Assembly: GCA_045105235.1 (NCBI GenBank)
Contig: JBGCDH010000012.1
Location: 1 to 64,000 of the forward strand
From: GCA-2684655 sp045105235
GTDB lineage: Bacteria; Planctomycetota; UBA1135; UBA2386
Length of the DNA: 64,000 bases
Direction of reading: 5' to 3'
The notes under the pieces were generated by a model. The model worked only from the letters and a program-made list of their open reading frames with translations, was not told where the DNA came from and made no database searches. The position numbers were made by a program, and so were the translations under genes. This document shows, in pieces, positions 42,569-50,549 of this stretch. Numbering within the stretch: the stretch's first letter is position 1; every line of letters starts with the position of its first letter.

Positions 42569-43717
42569 ATGCAGAACATTCAGAGCCCTTTCGCGGCAGC
42601 CTGCGCAGCAGCTGCACTCCTGACCGCCGCCGCCACATCCACCGCAGACAGCGTTTGCGCGCAGAACTTCGTCACGCTGCCAAGCACGGCGGCGCCTGCG
42701 GCGGAGCTCTCGTCGTTTGAGCTGCTGCCCTTCATGCAGCCAAACTCTCGCGTGCAGATGTTCTATGGCGCCAGCGAAGTTGGCACGCTGCCGTTCCTGG
42801 CGACCGAGATGTCGCTCCGCTACGACGGCCCGATCCCGCAGGTCGGCGCCCCGGGCCCGTTCGCCATCCAGCAGCTCGTCATCCGCATCGGCAAGACTGC
42901 CGTCCCGACGCCGGGCGCGGAGTTCGATGCGAACCTGACGGAGCCGCTGACCGAGGTGTTCAACGGCCCCTGGACCTACCAACCAGATGACGGCTCGGCC
43001 TTTCCGCACCCGTGGGGCGGTCCCGGCGACGGCTTGACCTGGACGTTTTCGGCCCCGGCAACGATCGTCGTCAACCCCGGCGAGTGGCTGATTGTCGACG
43101 TCCAGATGGTCGGCAACAACATCGCAAACTTCGGCTTCGCGCACGCCATTCTCGATGGTGCCGAAACAGCCGGCGGCATCAGTGATGGCGTCACGACTTC
43201 CTATGGCGCCGGTTGCTCCGTGGCGACCGGCCAACCTGCAGCTACCGCTGCCGTCGAGGGCACGGCCGCCCCGGGTGCCGCGCACTTCCTGACCGGCCAG
43301 AACCTCGGCGCCAACGCACTGGTCCTGGGCATGTTTGGCCTCGACGACCAAAACTACATGGGCAACAGCCTGCCGTTTGCGCTGCCAGGAACCAGCTGCG
43401 AGCTGCTGACCAGCATCGAAGCGAGCGTCATCGGCACCGCCGACGCCAACGGCGCGATCGTCGGCGAGACCCTCGCCCTGTCGCTGCCGGCCGACCCTGC
43501 CCTGAACGGCTTCGTCGTCAACGAGCAGATCGCCTCGCTGGTCAGCTCGGCCAATGCGTTCGGCATCGTGTTTAGCGACGCTGTCCAGGTCACGCTCGGC
43601 GCCTTTTCGCCGCTGGGAGCCGACTACTACATGGTTGGCCACGACGTCGACGCGAACGCAAAGTTTGGCAACACGCTTCGCCCGTTCGGCTACGCACTGC
43701 GCCTGACGACCCTGTAG
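42569..43717 (+). CDS. Secreted protein of planctomycete type with beta-rich C-terminal module
   Basis: 382 aa from ATG 42569. An N-terminal signal peptide is likely (hydrophobic 9-24, Ala-rich, cleavage near SVCA-QN). The mature protein is poor in Lys/Arg and rich in Gly/Ala/Asp/Pro, as expected for an exported beta-sandwich protein. Residues about 205-380 carry YGAGC, GLDDQNYMGNSLPFALPG, PALNGFVVNEQIASL and ANAFGIVFSD, a module echoed in the partial protein at the right end of the window. Function is unknown; a cell-surface or matrix role is plausible. It is divergent from the DUF1592 gene and ends 10 bases before the sensor kinase. Confidence 0.75.
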   Translation: MQNIQSPFAAACAAAALLTAAATSTADSVCAQNFVTLPSTAAPAAELSSFELLPFMQPNSRVQMFYGASEVGTLPFLATEMSLRYDGPIPQVGAPGPFAIQQLVIRIGKTAVPTPGAEFDANLTEPLTEVFNGPWTYQPDDGSAFPHPWGGPGDGLTWTFSAPATIVVNPGEWLIVDVQMVGNNIANFGFAHAILDGAETAGGISDGVTTSYGAGCSVATGQPAATAAVEGTAAPGAAHFLTGQNLGANALVLGMFGLDDQNYMGNSLPFALPGTSCELLTSIEASVIGTADANGAIVGETLALSLPADPALNGFVVNEQIASLVSSANAFGIVFSDAVQVTLGAFSPLGADYYMVGHDVDANAKFGNTLRPFGYALRLTTL

Positions 43718-43727
43718 GCTTGGGCGC

Positions 43728-44711
43728 GTGGTCCGGTCCTCTAGCAACCTGCTGTTTGCGCTGGTCCTGTGCCTGTCGTTTGCGCTGCTGATCTGGTGGA
43801 CCTCGTTCCTTTTGCTGACGAGCGGCGACATCGCCGCTGCCGGTGAACGGCTGTCCGCCAATGACAACACCGGCGCAGCCGTCGCACTAGGAGCGGCCGA
43901 TCCAGAGTCGCTCGCGGCGCTGGCGCGCCGACGCCAGTGGATGTTTGCCAGCGAAGGTGTTTTCTTCGCCATCGTGCTGCTGTTCTGCGGCCGGCTCTAC
44001 CTAGGCCGCGTGCGGCGCGAAGCCGACCTACAGCGGCACCGCGACCGATTTCTTGCGGCTGCGACGCACGAGCTCAAGACCCCGCTGGCGACCATCTCGC
44101 TGCTGCTGGAGTCCCTGCGCGACAACCGCGTGCCCGAAGGCAAGCGCTCGCGCTACCTGACCAACGGCCTGCTCGAAGCCGAGCGTCTCGAGCGCGGCCT
44201 GCACAACGTGCTGGTGGCCGGCGGACTGCAGTCGGCCGGACGCGCCACGGCGACCAAGCCCGGCAACCTTGCCGAAGATGTGCGCGAAGCGACGGAAGCC
44301 CTGCGAGCCCGCGCGCTCGCGGCCGAAGTCGAGCTCGAGCTGGACGCACCCGACGATCTCGTCGCCTCGCGGGATGCCGCGGCGTGGCAACTCGTCGTGC
44401 GCAACCTCCTCGACAACGCGATCAAGTTTTCCCCGCCGGGTTCGACCGTGCGCGTCTCCCTCAAGAAGCTCGCCGACGAAGCCGTTCTCGGCGTGGAAGA
44501 CCGCGGCCGCGGCCTCAGCGACACCGAGCTCGCCCATGCGTTCGAGCCGTTTTACCGCGGAGACGACCGCGCGACCGGCGGCACCGGCCTGGGCCTGCAC
44601 CTTGTGCACGAGCTGGTCGATGCCCACGGCGGCTCGGTATCCGCCGACAGCGCGGGCCGCGATTGCGGCAGCGCTTTCACCGTTCGCCTTCCACTCAAGG
44701 AGCATGCATGA
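43728..44711 (+). CDS. Sensor histidine kinase
   Basis: 327 aa from GTG 43728. Two membrane helices (about 9-31 and 77-93) enclose a short outer loop of about 45 residues, so the ligand domain is minimal. The H box is ATHELKTPL with the phospho-accepting H114. The N box (RNLLDNAIKFSP), G1 (VEDRGRGL), F (FEPFYRGDD) and G2 (GGTGLGLHLV) boxes are all intact. It should autophosphorylate and pass phosphate to the response regulator encoded next, which overlaps it as ATGA. The small sensor loop suggests that it detects membrane or partner signals rather than a large ligand. The target regulon is unknown. Confidence 0.93.
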   Translation: MVRSSSNLLFALVLCLSFALLIWWTSFLLLTSGDIAAAGERLSANDNTGAAVALGAADPESLAALARRRQWMFASEGVFFAIVLLFCGRLYLGRVRREADLQRHRDRFLAAATHELKTPLATISLLLESLRDNRVPEGKRSRYLTNGLLEAERLERGLHNVLVAGGLQSAGRATATKPGNLAEDVREATEALRARALAAEVELELDAPDDLVASRDAAAWQLVVRNLLDNAIKFSPPGSTVRVSLKKLADEAVLGVEDRGRGLSDTELAHAFEPFYRGDDRATGGTGLGLHLVHELVDAHGGSVSADSAGRDCGSAFTVRLPLKEHA

Positions 44712-45394
44712 GCCGCTGGATTCTGGTCGCCGAAGACGAACGTCAGCTCGGTGAAATGCTCTGCGACAACCTGTCGCTCGAGTCCTACCACGCCGAACAC
44801 GTGCTGACGGGCCCGCGCGCGCTGGAGCGCATGGCCAAGGGCGGCATCGACCTGCTGCTGCTCGACGTCATGCTGCCCGGCAAGGATGGCTTCGAGGTGC
44901 TGCGCGAACTGCGCGCGAGAGGCGACCGCACGCCGGTGATGATTGTCAGTGCCCGCACCGACGACCAGGACCGCATCCGCGGCCTCGAGCTCCAGGCCGA
45001 CGACTACCTGACCAAGCCGTTCAACCTGCGCGAACTGCTGCTGCGCGTCGACGCCCTGCTGCGGCGGCAGCCGGCCCCCGCCGCCGGCGACGACACCCTG
45101 CGCTTTGGCGGCAACGAAATCGACTTCCGCGCCATGCAGGCGCGCTGCAGCGACGGCACGACCATCAAGCTCACCGCGACCGAGACCAAGCTGATGAAGC
45201 TGCTGTCCGGCCATCGCGCCACCGTGGTGACCCGTCGCACCGTCGTCGAACACCTCTTCGGCAGCGCCGCGCCGCGCACGGTGCGCACGCTTGACAACGT
45301 CGTGCTGCACCTACGCAAACTGTTTGAGCTGGACCCAGCCAAGCCGCGACACATCGTCACGGTGCGCGGCATCGGCTTTCGCTACGACCCGTAG
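44708..45394 (+). CDS. OmpR-family response regulator
   Basis: 228 aa from ATG 44708, coupled to the kinase stop. The receiver domain has the acidic pocket D10-E11, the phospho-acceptor D53 in LLLLDVMLPGKDG, and the conserved lysine in DDYLTKPF. The C-terminal winged helix (about 130-226) carries LTATETKLMKLL and VRTLDNVVLHLRKL, ending RGIGFRYDP as usual for OmpR/PhoB proteins. It is a DNA-binding regulator activated by the upstream kinase. No regulated gene is obvious in the immediate surroundings. Confidence 0.95.
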   Translation: MSRWILVAEDERQLGEMLCDNLSLESYHAEHVLTGPRALERMAKGGIDLLLLDVMLPGKDGFEVLRELRARGDRTPVMIVSARTDDQDRIRGLELQADDYLTKPFNLRELLLRVDALLRRQPAPAAGDDTLRFGGNEIDFRAMQARCSDGTTIKLTATETKLMKLLSGHRATVVTRRTVVEHLFGSAAPRTVRTLDNVVLHLRKLFELDPAKPRHIVTVRGIGFRYDP

Positions 45395-45444
45395 CTGGCC
45401 GCAGGAAGGCCATCAGCCGTTGAAGAGCAGTTAGGCTGACCACT

Positions 45445-45837
45445 ATGGGTGAGCATCGAGTGTTCCTGATCTTCGGTGAACTTGGAGAAGACCTCTGGTC
45501 ACTCTCTCGTGAGTGCCATGTCTGGCTCATGAGTTCGCCCGGCAACGACGCTGCAGCAGAGCGTGTGTGGAGTCGTGATGATGAGCCTTACACTCCAGAG
45601 TGTGGAGTGACGACGTTTCGCTGCGATGACGACTCGCCCGCTGAGCTCCTTCGCATGCTAGTGACCGTTGACCAGCATCACGACGAACATTCGGTTGATG
45701 TACCGTGGTCGGCGATTCACGTTCGCGGGTTTCAACTGAGTGGCATCTCTGCTGCTGAGGTCGCGAACGAGCTTGGTATGCCATGCCAAGTCTTGCCGGA
45801 GGACGGTGGTCTTGCGATCATCAGGCAGCCCAACTAG
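45445..45837 (+). CDS. Hypothetical protein in a lower-GC patch
   Basis: 130 aa from ATG 45445 (MGEHRVFLIFGELGEDLW). It is acidic and soluble with no signal or membrane segment, and has mixed alpha/beta character; I recognise no domain. Three lines I counted across this gene are about 57-60% GC, against about 70% in the two-component genes before it, suggesting a different origin. It is followed after about 70 bases by a DUF2695-like gene of similar composition, and the two may have arrived together. Confidence 0.6.
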   Translation: MGEHRVFLIFGELGEDLWSLSRECHVWLMSSPGNDAAAERVWSRDDEPYTPECGVTTFRCDDDSPAELLRMLVTVDQHHDEHSVDVPWSAIHVRGFQLSGISAAEVANELGMPCQVLPEDGGLAIIRQPN

Positions 45838-45907
45838 ATGCTGCAGCTGGCGAGGCTACGCCTCGCAGCTGATCATCCAAAGACGTTGGACCGACCAGTG
45901 TCGCGTG

Positions 45908-46204
45908 ATGGACAAACAAGCCAAGCGTGATCGCCTCAAGGCATGGAGGTTGGCCGAGCGAGCTAGGGCGCTTGCTGCACTGCCTCTGGAGGATGATGTG
46001 CTGGAGGCGATGTTTGAGGCGCTTGAGGTCGCGCTCGAAGCTGATGCTTGTGACCACACGCGTCGAAAGACGGAGGCGTGGTTGCAGTCGCATGACTACA
46101 CCGGCGCTCGTGTTGCTGCTTGGCTCGATGAGACCGGTGGATTCTGCGACTGCGCGGTGCTCTTCAACTCGATGGACGCATGGATCAAGGCCACCGGCCG
46201 ATAG
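45908..46204 (+). CDS. DUF2695-like small protein
   Basis: 98 aa from ATG 45908. The C-terminal half has CDHTRRKTEAWLQ followed by the ending GGFCDCAVLFNS, matching the DUF2695 pattern (C-D-H-T..., G-x-x-C-D-C-E-V-x-x-N). The cysteines and histidine could bind a metal. The N-terminus is a charged helix. Function of the family is unknown; members are often found singly in accessory regions. GC content is lower than the chromosome average, as in the preceding gene. Confidence 0.7.
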   Translation: MDKQAKRDRLKAWRLAERARALAALPLEDDVLEAMFEALEVALEADACDHTRRKTEAWLQSHDYTGARVAAWLDETGGFCDCAVLFNSMDAWIKATGR

Positions 46205-46250
46205 TTGGCCGCTTGCGCCGCGGGGCGAAGACGCCAGCCCGCCGCGCCGA

Positions 46251-46952
46251 TCAGCGTCGGCGCGCCAGCACGTAGACGTGCCCGCTGCCGATGCGCGCCA
46301 GTGGCGTCATCGCATCGACCTGGAAACCGCGGGCCTCAAACTGCGCGCGCACTTCGTCGGGCGACAGCGTGTTCTTCGGGCGCTTCTTGTTCCAGAGCCG
46401 GCGCAGGCGGCGCATGCGGTCCTTGAGGCTCTTGGTCGAAAAGAACGTCAATACGACGCCCGATCGCGCCACGCGGCATAGTTCGTCGATGTGCCGCAAG
46501 CGGTCCTGCTTGTCGTCGAGGTGGTGGCTGAGCCGCACCGAAATGGCGACGTCAAAGCTGTCGTCCGGCCGCGGGATCTCGAGCGCGGAGCAGCGCAGGT
46601 AGCTGGCCTTTTCGCCGTTCATGTCCTCGTTGAGCGCCAGCATGCTCGGTGAGAAGTCCGCTTCGGTAACGCGCTCCGCGTGCTCGCGGCAAAGCGACAG
46701 GAGCCGACCGAAACCGCTCGGGCAATCGAGCAGGTCGCCAATGGGAGCGCAGCGCTGCAAGAAGTCGCTGAGGATGCGCCGCTCGCGCCGATCGCTGACC
46801 TTGCGATGCAGCTTGTTTTGGTGGTCGTCGAAGTAGGCTTTTGCGCCGCGCTCCGAGACGTAGTTGTCGATCTTGCTTGCCGGCATAAACCGGTGGGCAG
46901 GACGGGCATCGCCGGTGCGGCTAGAAGCTGTCGAGTCTGGGGTGGCGGTCAT
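46251..46952 (-). CDS. Class I SAM-dependent methyltransferase
   Basis: 233 aa from ATG 46952. Motif I is degenerate (DLLDCPSGFGRLLSL), followed by the acidic residue in VTEADFSPSML, then DVAISVRLSHHLDD, as in Methyltransf_11-type enzymes. It overlaps the stop of the kinase-like gene upstream as ATGA, so both are cotranslated. Paired LPS-kinase-like and methyltransferase proteins suggest modification of a lipid or surface sugar, but this is inference. A basic block (about 185-200, RMRRLRRLWNKKRPK) could bind membrane or nucleic acid. Confidence 0.8.
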   Translation of the reverse strand: MTATPDSTASSRTGDARPAHRFMPASKIDNYVSERGAKAYFDDHQNKLHRKVSDRRERRILSDFLQRCAPIGDLLDCPSGFGRLLSLCREHAERVTEADFSPSMLALNEDMNGEKASYLRCSALEIPRPDDSFDVAISVRLSHHLDDKQDRLRHIDELCRVARSGVVLTFFSTKSLKDRMRRLRRLWNKKRPKNTLSPDEVRAQFEARGFQVDAMTPLARIGSGHVYVLARRR

Positions 46953-47746
46953 GGGTGCGGTTGATTCTTGGGTCGACGCGACGGACGGTGGGAAGACGGG
47001 CGGTGGAAAACCGCAAGGCGGCTGAGCTGACGAGCGAGGCGAAACCAGTAGCGGGGCCGGCGCGACATCCGCCGCCAGGTCGTCCGGGCAGCGTCGACAT
47101 CCCCGCCGTGGTAGCTCTGCAGGCCGAGCCAGCGCTCGCTGTTGGACCAGTCGGCGCAGCGCCCCGGAGAAAAAAAGGTGTCAAACAAGTCGAGCCCGCG
47201 CGCCCAGGATGCAACGGGGCCCCACAGGCGCGCCGCGTAGGGCTGATCGCAAAGCACGAGCGAGCCGTCGCGACATCGCAGCACGTTGCGCAAGCTCGCC
47301 GTCGAGCTCCGGTAGTCGGCGCGGTGCACGGCCGCCATCAGGCCACCCAGCTCGCGCGACAGACGGCGACGTTCGGTGCGGCCGGAGGTGTTTCGCAGGG
47401 CGCTGCGCAGGTCGACCGAGCCGTCGGCAAACTCCGTCACCACTTCGCACACCTTCACGCAGCCGCGCGAACGCTGCTCCGTCCACCGCACGGCTTGCAC
47501 GCACGGCACGTCCGCTGCCGAGAGCAGCCTGAGGTTGCAGAACTCACGTTCGGCGCGCGAGCGACGCAAGAACGTGCGCAGCGACAGCAACCCTGCGAAG
47601 GAGTAGCACTTGCGAAGCAGCCGATGGTCCCCGCGGTCAATTCGTTCGACGCGCGTGCGATCATCGACGGCAAGGACCGCGATGCTCGGCACGGCAGCCG
47701 CCCGGATGGCCGGGCGGACGTCGTCGGTAGGCGCTGGGTTCGTCAT
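46949..47746 (-). CDS. Lipopolysaccharide-kinase (WaaP/Kdo kinase)-like protein with altered catalytic loop
   Basis: 265 aa from ATG 47746. The kinase N-lobe is suggested by LLRKCYSFAGLLSLRTFLRR followed by SRAEREFCNLRLL, and the helix before the catalytic loop by ELGGLMAAVHRADY. Where active family members have an H-x-D...N loop, this protein reads RSSTASLRNVL: the Asn is kept but the catalytic Asp is missing. The metal-binding Asp may survive in LVLCDQPYA. It may therefore be a pseudokinase or a weakly active relative. Its stop overlaps the methyltransferase start. It is divergent from the dehydrogenase gene at 47844. The family call is moderate; inactivity is an inference. Confidence 0.65.
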   Translation of the reverse strand: MTNPAPTDDVRPAIRAAAVPSIAVLAVDDRTRVERIDRGDHRLLRKCYSFAGLLSLRTFLRRSRAEREFCNLRLLSAADVPCVQAVRWTEQRSRGCVKVCEVVTEFADGSVDLRSALRNTSGRTERRRLSRELGGLMAAVHRADYRSSTASLRNVLRCRDGSLVLCDQPYAARLWGPVASWARGLDLFDTFFSPGRCADWSNSERWLGLQSYHGGDVDAARTTWRRMSRRPRYWFRLARQLSRLAVFHRPSSHRPSRRPKNQPHP

Positions 47747-47843
47747 CAACGGAAGGCCTTAGAGTCTCGTCGAGACAGCGACCGCATGCAATTCTGATTG
47801 CCGACCGGCATAACAGGCCCTCCCCGCATAGAACTGTCAACCG

Positions 47844-48863
47844 ATGCCCGACCGCGAAACCCTGCACGTCGCCGAATTCCACGGTGACGGGATCTCCTCC
47901 GAACTGTCCCGCAGCGTGCACGACGTTGCCGACGCCTTGCCGCTCAACGTGCACTTCCACCCGGTGGACCTGACGCTCGAGTCTCGCAAGAAGGACGCCG
48001 ACACCTGCTACGACGCGGCCATGGCGGCGATCCGCAAGCATGGCGTCGCCATCAAGTATCCGACGGTAACGGAGCTTGAGAGCCCCAATAAGGTGCTCCG
48101 CGAGCGCTGCAAGTTCTCGGTCATCCACCGCCCGGTCGCCAGCCTGCCAGGCGTGGAGACGCGCCACGACGGCAAGCTCGACCTGCATATCATCCGGATT
48201 GCGGTCGGCGGGACCTACGAAGATGCGGGCCGCCGGATTGGCGACGACGTCGCGGTCTCGATCCGCGTCATCGAGCGGGGCCCAACGCACGAAGCGGCCA
48301 ACTACGCGTTTCAGCTGGCGTCCCGACTCGATTGTGACGTCGTCAGCTCGAGCAAGTACACGATCCAGCGGGCGACCGACGGGTTCTTTGAGGAGATCGT
48401 CCGCGAAGTCGCGGCCGCGCATCCAGACACCGGCCACCACAGCGAGCTGTTTGATGCGCTGCTCTACAAGATGCTGCGCAATCCCGAGCACTACCGCATC
48501 GTGGTGACGCCGAACGAATACGGCGACTTTCTGTCGGACATGGCCTGCGGCATGGTCGGCAGCATCGGCCTTGGCGCGAGCGCGAACTACGCCTTTGACG
48601 CCTCCGGCAACGTCGCGCTGGCGATGTTCGATCCGGCCGGCGGCACTGCTCCCGACATCGCCGGCAAGGGCGTTTGCAACCCGTCGGCGGCGCTGCTCGC
48701 GTTTGGCATGCTGCTCGCACACTCCGGCGATCGGGGGCTCGGCACGATGGTCGACGAAGCCGTTCGCGGCTGCATCGCGGCCGGCGAAGCCACCGCCGAC
48801 TTGGGGGGCTCGCTCGACACGGCGGGCTTCACCGCGGCGGTCTGCCGCCGGATGAAGCCGTAA
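47844..48863 (+). CDS. Isocitrate/isopropylmalate dehydrogenase-family protein (divergent)
   Basis: 339 aa from ATG 47844. Family features: GDGISSEL near the start, SPNKVLRERC (the S-x-N-x-x-R substrate loop of isocitrate enzymes), the metal aspartates in NEYGDFLSDMACG, PAGGTAPDIAGKG, and LGGSLDTAGF near the end. The lysine region SSSKYTIQRATDGFF resembles the eukaryotic-like NADP-isocitrate dehydrogenase loop (S-T-K-N-T-I) rather than the usual bacterial HKGNIMK, while the C-terminal half looks bacterial. The normal VHGSAPDIAG histidine is Gly here. It should oxidatively decarboxylate a 2-hydroxyacid; isocitrate is the best guess but not certain. Confidence 0.8.
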   Translation: MPDRETLHVAEFHGDGISSELSRSVHDVADALPLNVHFHPVDLTLESRKKDADTCYDAAMAAIRKHGVAIKYPTVTELESPNKVLRERCKFSVIHRPVASLPGVETRHDGKLDLHIIRIAVGGTYEDAGRRIGDDVAVSIRVIERGPTHEAANYAFQLASRLDCDVVSSSKYTIQRATDGFFEEIVREVAAAHPDTGHHSELFDALLYKMLRNPEHYRIVVTPNEYGDFLSDMACGMVGSIGLGASANYAFDASGNVALAMFDPAGGTAPDIAGKGVCNPSAALLAFGMLLAHSGDRGLGTMVDEAVRGCIAAGEATADLGGSLDTAGFTAAVCRRMKP

Positions 48864-48905
48864 GGACTTGGAACGGCTTGCGGCCGTCTGAGGGTCTTAT
48901 CGGCG

Positions 48906-48950
48906 ACCTCCGCACAACCTGCCTCCGGACAACCGGCCTCCGCACAACCT
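48906..48950. repeat. Three 15-bp tandem repeats in an intergenic region
   Basis: Units ACCTCCGCACAACCT, GCCTCCGGACAACCG and GCCTCCGCACAACCT lie just after the dehydrogenase gene. The rest of the 234-base gap to the XRE gene shows nothing else I can support. Confidence 0.8.
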
Positions 48951-49097
48951 AGCTGTGCTGGCGGAAACGACGCCAGCGTGAATGCCAGATCGGCGAACGC
49001 CCCGCCCTGTCGAAATGCGGGCTACGCAGCCTGAACTACGAAGTGTGGACGGCCGGCCGACGCGGGTCGAAGGATCGACCGGCGAAGCTCGACAACC

Positions 49098-49658
49098 TCA
49101 ACTGCGAGGTCGGAACAGCCGGTCAACGAAACGACTGTCCTTGTGCTTGTCCGCAACTTTGCGCGCCCAGCGCATGGCTTCTGCAACGGGCACTAGAACG
49201 GCACTTTCGGGAACAGGCAGCCAGACGGCCTGTTCTTCGTGTGCCTGAATGATCTGGTCGAATTCCTGCGTTGTCTCTGCTCCGTTCAGCTTGCCGAGGA
49301 GCTGCATGTCGACCAGCGCAGAACCGCCGGTCGCATACTGCTTGGCTCTGCCGAGCAGGTCGTCGGTGCTGACCTCAAAGAGGTCCGCGAGCGCAACGAG
49401 GTCTTCGCCAGTTGGGAAACGGCTACCACTCTCCCAGCGGGAGACGGCCGACTCATGGCACCCGAGACGCTTAGCAACATGGTCCTGCGTCAGGCCGCGG
49501 CGAGCTCGAAGCTCGCGTAGGCGTGCCGCCAGGTGAGTAGCCAGCGGACGGGATGCCTCGCCGGTACGGGGCGCCGGAGATGGGTCGGAGTGGTCCGTCA
49601 AGGTTTGGATGGCCTGGGTCACGCGCCCCACTACGCGGGCATGGCAGCAAGTGGCCAC
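49098..49658 (-). CDS. XRE-family transcriptional regulator
   Basis: About 186 aa from GTG 49658; no ATG exists before the DNA-binding domain, and GTG 49622 is equally possible. The Cro/CI-type helix-turn-helix is clear: LRELRARRGLTQDHVAKRLG, then HESAVSRWESGSRFP and LVALADLFEVSTDDLLG. The C-terminal part (about 115-186) is an unrecognised helical region that may sense a ligand or mediate dimerisation. It is divergent from the small sigma-like gene at 49845, and a line I counted here is about 58% GC, below the chromosome norm. Regulation of the divergent gene is a fair guess. Confidence 0.85.
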   Translation of the reverse strand: MATCCHARVVGRVTQAIQTLTDHSDPSPAPRTGEASRPLATHLAARLRELRARRGLTQDHVAKRLGCHESAVSRWESGSRFPTGEDLVALADLFEVSTDDLLGRAKQYATGGSALVDMQLLGKLNGAETTQEFDQIIQAHEEQAVWLPVPESAVLVPVAEAMRWARKVADKHKDSRFVDRLFRPRS

Positions 49659-49739
49659 GGCGAAGGGAACTATGGCGTCGGAGGTCGACGCGCAAGCATC
49701 ATACGAGACACATCCGCAGAATGTTTGACCTTATGGAAC

Positions 49740-49767
49740 TTGACGCAGTGGAAACTTGCCAGATAGT
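49740..49767 (+). promoter_or_regulatory. Candidate sigma-70-type promoter upstream of the sigma-like gene
   Basis: TTGACG (49740-49745) is followed after 16 bases by GATAGT (49762-49767), a 5/6 and 4/6 match to the standard boxes. It lies in the AT-richer divergent gap between the XRE gene and ATG 49845. Weak evidence, as chance matches are common. Confidence 0.3.
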
Positions 49768-49844
49768 CACATCAGACTCGAGGTCGTCAATGCACTGCTT
49801 GTGACAGACGCACTCGCACCTCCCCCCAACCCGTTCAAACTGCC

Positions 49845-50360
49845 ATGCCAATCGACCCACACTCCCTTCTACCGCTTGCCTACCGGGCGGCGACCGAGGT
49901 TGTGCGCAGCCCCATCCTCGCCGAGGAAGCCTCCGAGCGCGCGGTCCACCAGCTCGCCCTGGCGATGCTCGAAGGCGACCCACCCGATCAGCCCAAGGCC
50001 TGGCTTCGCGTCGTCGCCCGTCGCTCTGCCTGTGCGCTGCTCCGCTCCGGATGGGCGCGCACCAAAGCGATGGATCTCGCCGAAGTCGCATCACCGTATC
50101 CACAGCAGGACGAGCGCCAGCAGCGCAGCAGCTGGGTGCGCGAGCAGCTCGGGACCGAACTTACGCCCCGCCAGCGGCAGGCGCTCGACGCCGCCATGAG
50201 CTGCAACACCACGCGAGCCGCAGCGCGCAACTGCGGTATGCAGCCGCGCGACTTCCGTCGGTCGCTGGGCTCGATCTCGCGGCGCGCCCGCCGACTGCTC
50301 GAACGGGAGCCTGAGCGCGGACCGGAGGCGCCCGGCGCCGAACTTGGCATGCAGTGCTAG
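49845..50360 (+). CDS. Small sigma-70-like (ECF-type) protein
   Basis: 171 aa from ATG 49845. The N-terminal part resembles sigma region 2 (ASERAVHQLALAMLEG, then PKAWLRVVARRSACALLRSG). The C-terminal part resembles region 4 (LTPRQRQALDAAMSCNTTRAAARNCGM, in two pieces LTPRQRQALDAAM and TTRAAARNCGMQPRDFRRSL). The region 4 helix-turn-helix is atypical, with NTTRAAARNCGM in place of the usual YSEIAEILG-like turn. No anti-sigma gene is adjacent; the XRE regulator is divergent. It could be an ECF sigma factor or a sigma-derived DNA-binding protein. Confidence 0.65.
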   Translation: MPIDPHSLLPLAYRAATEVVRSPILAEEASERAVHQLALAMLEGDPPDQPKAWLRVVARRSACALLRSGWARTKAMDLAEVASPYPQQDERQQRSSWVREQLGTELTPRQRQALDAAMSCNTTRAAARNCGMQPRDFRRSLGSISRRARRLLEREPERGPEAPGAELGMQC

Positions 50361-50407
50361 CGCTGCGGGGGCTCACCGCGCTGATTTCCTCCGTCCGACT
50401 TCCGCTC

Positions 50408-50448
50408 TGACTTTGCGCGCTGGCCTTGCGGTGCTGACCTTGCGGCCC
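50408..50448. repeat. Three 13-14 bp imperfect tandem repeats, intergenic
   Basis: Units CTGACTTTGCGCG, CTGGCCTTGCGGTG and CTGACCTTGCGGCC lie in the 190-base gap between the sigma-like gene and the DUF1080 gene. Nothing else is recognisable in the gap. Confidence 0.7.
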
Positions 50449-50549
50449 TGATTCCACCGCGCCCCGTGCACCTCGGCCGCCGCCGCCGCCACGAACACGA
50501 CCGCGCGAAGCGGGGCGCCGCGCGGTCGCGATCGCTAGACTGGCCGGCC

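Noticed and set aside
48906..48950. Repeats considered as a CRISPR-like array
   Set aside because: Units are 15 bp and directly adjacent with no spacers; no cas genes are present.
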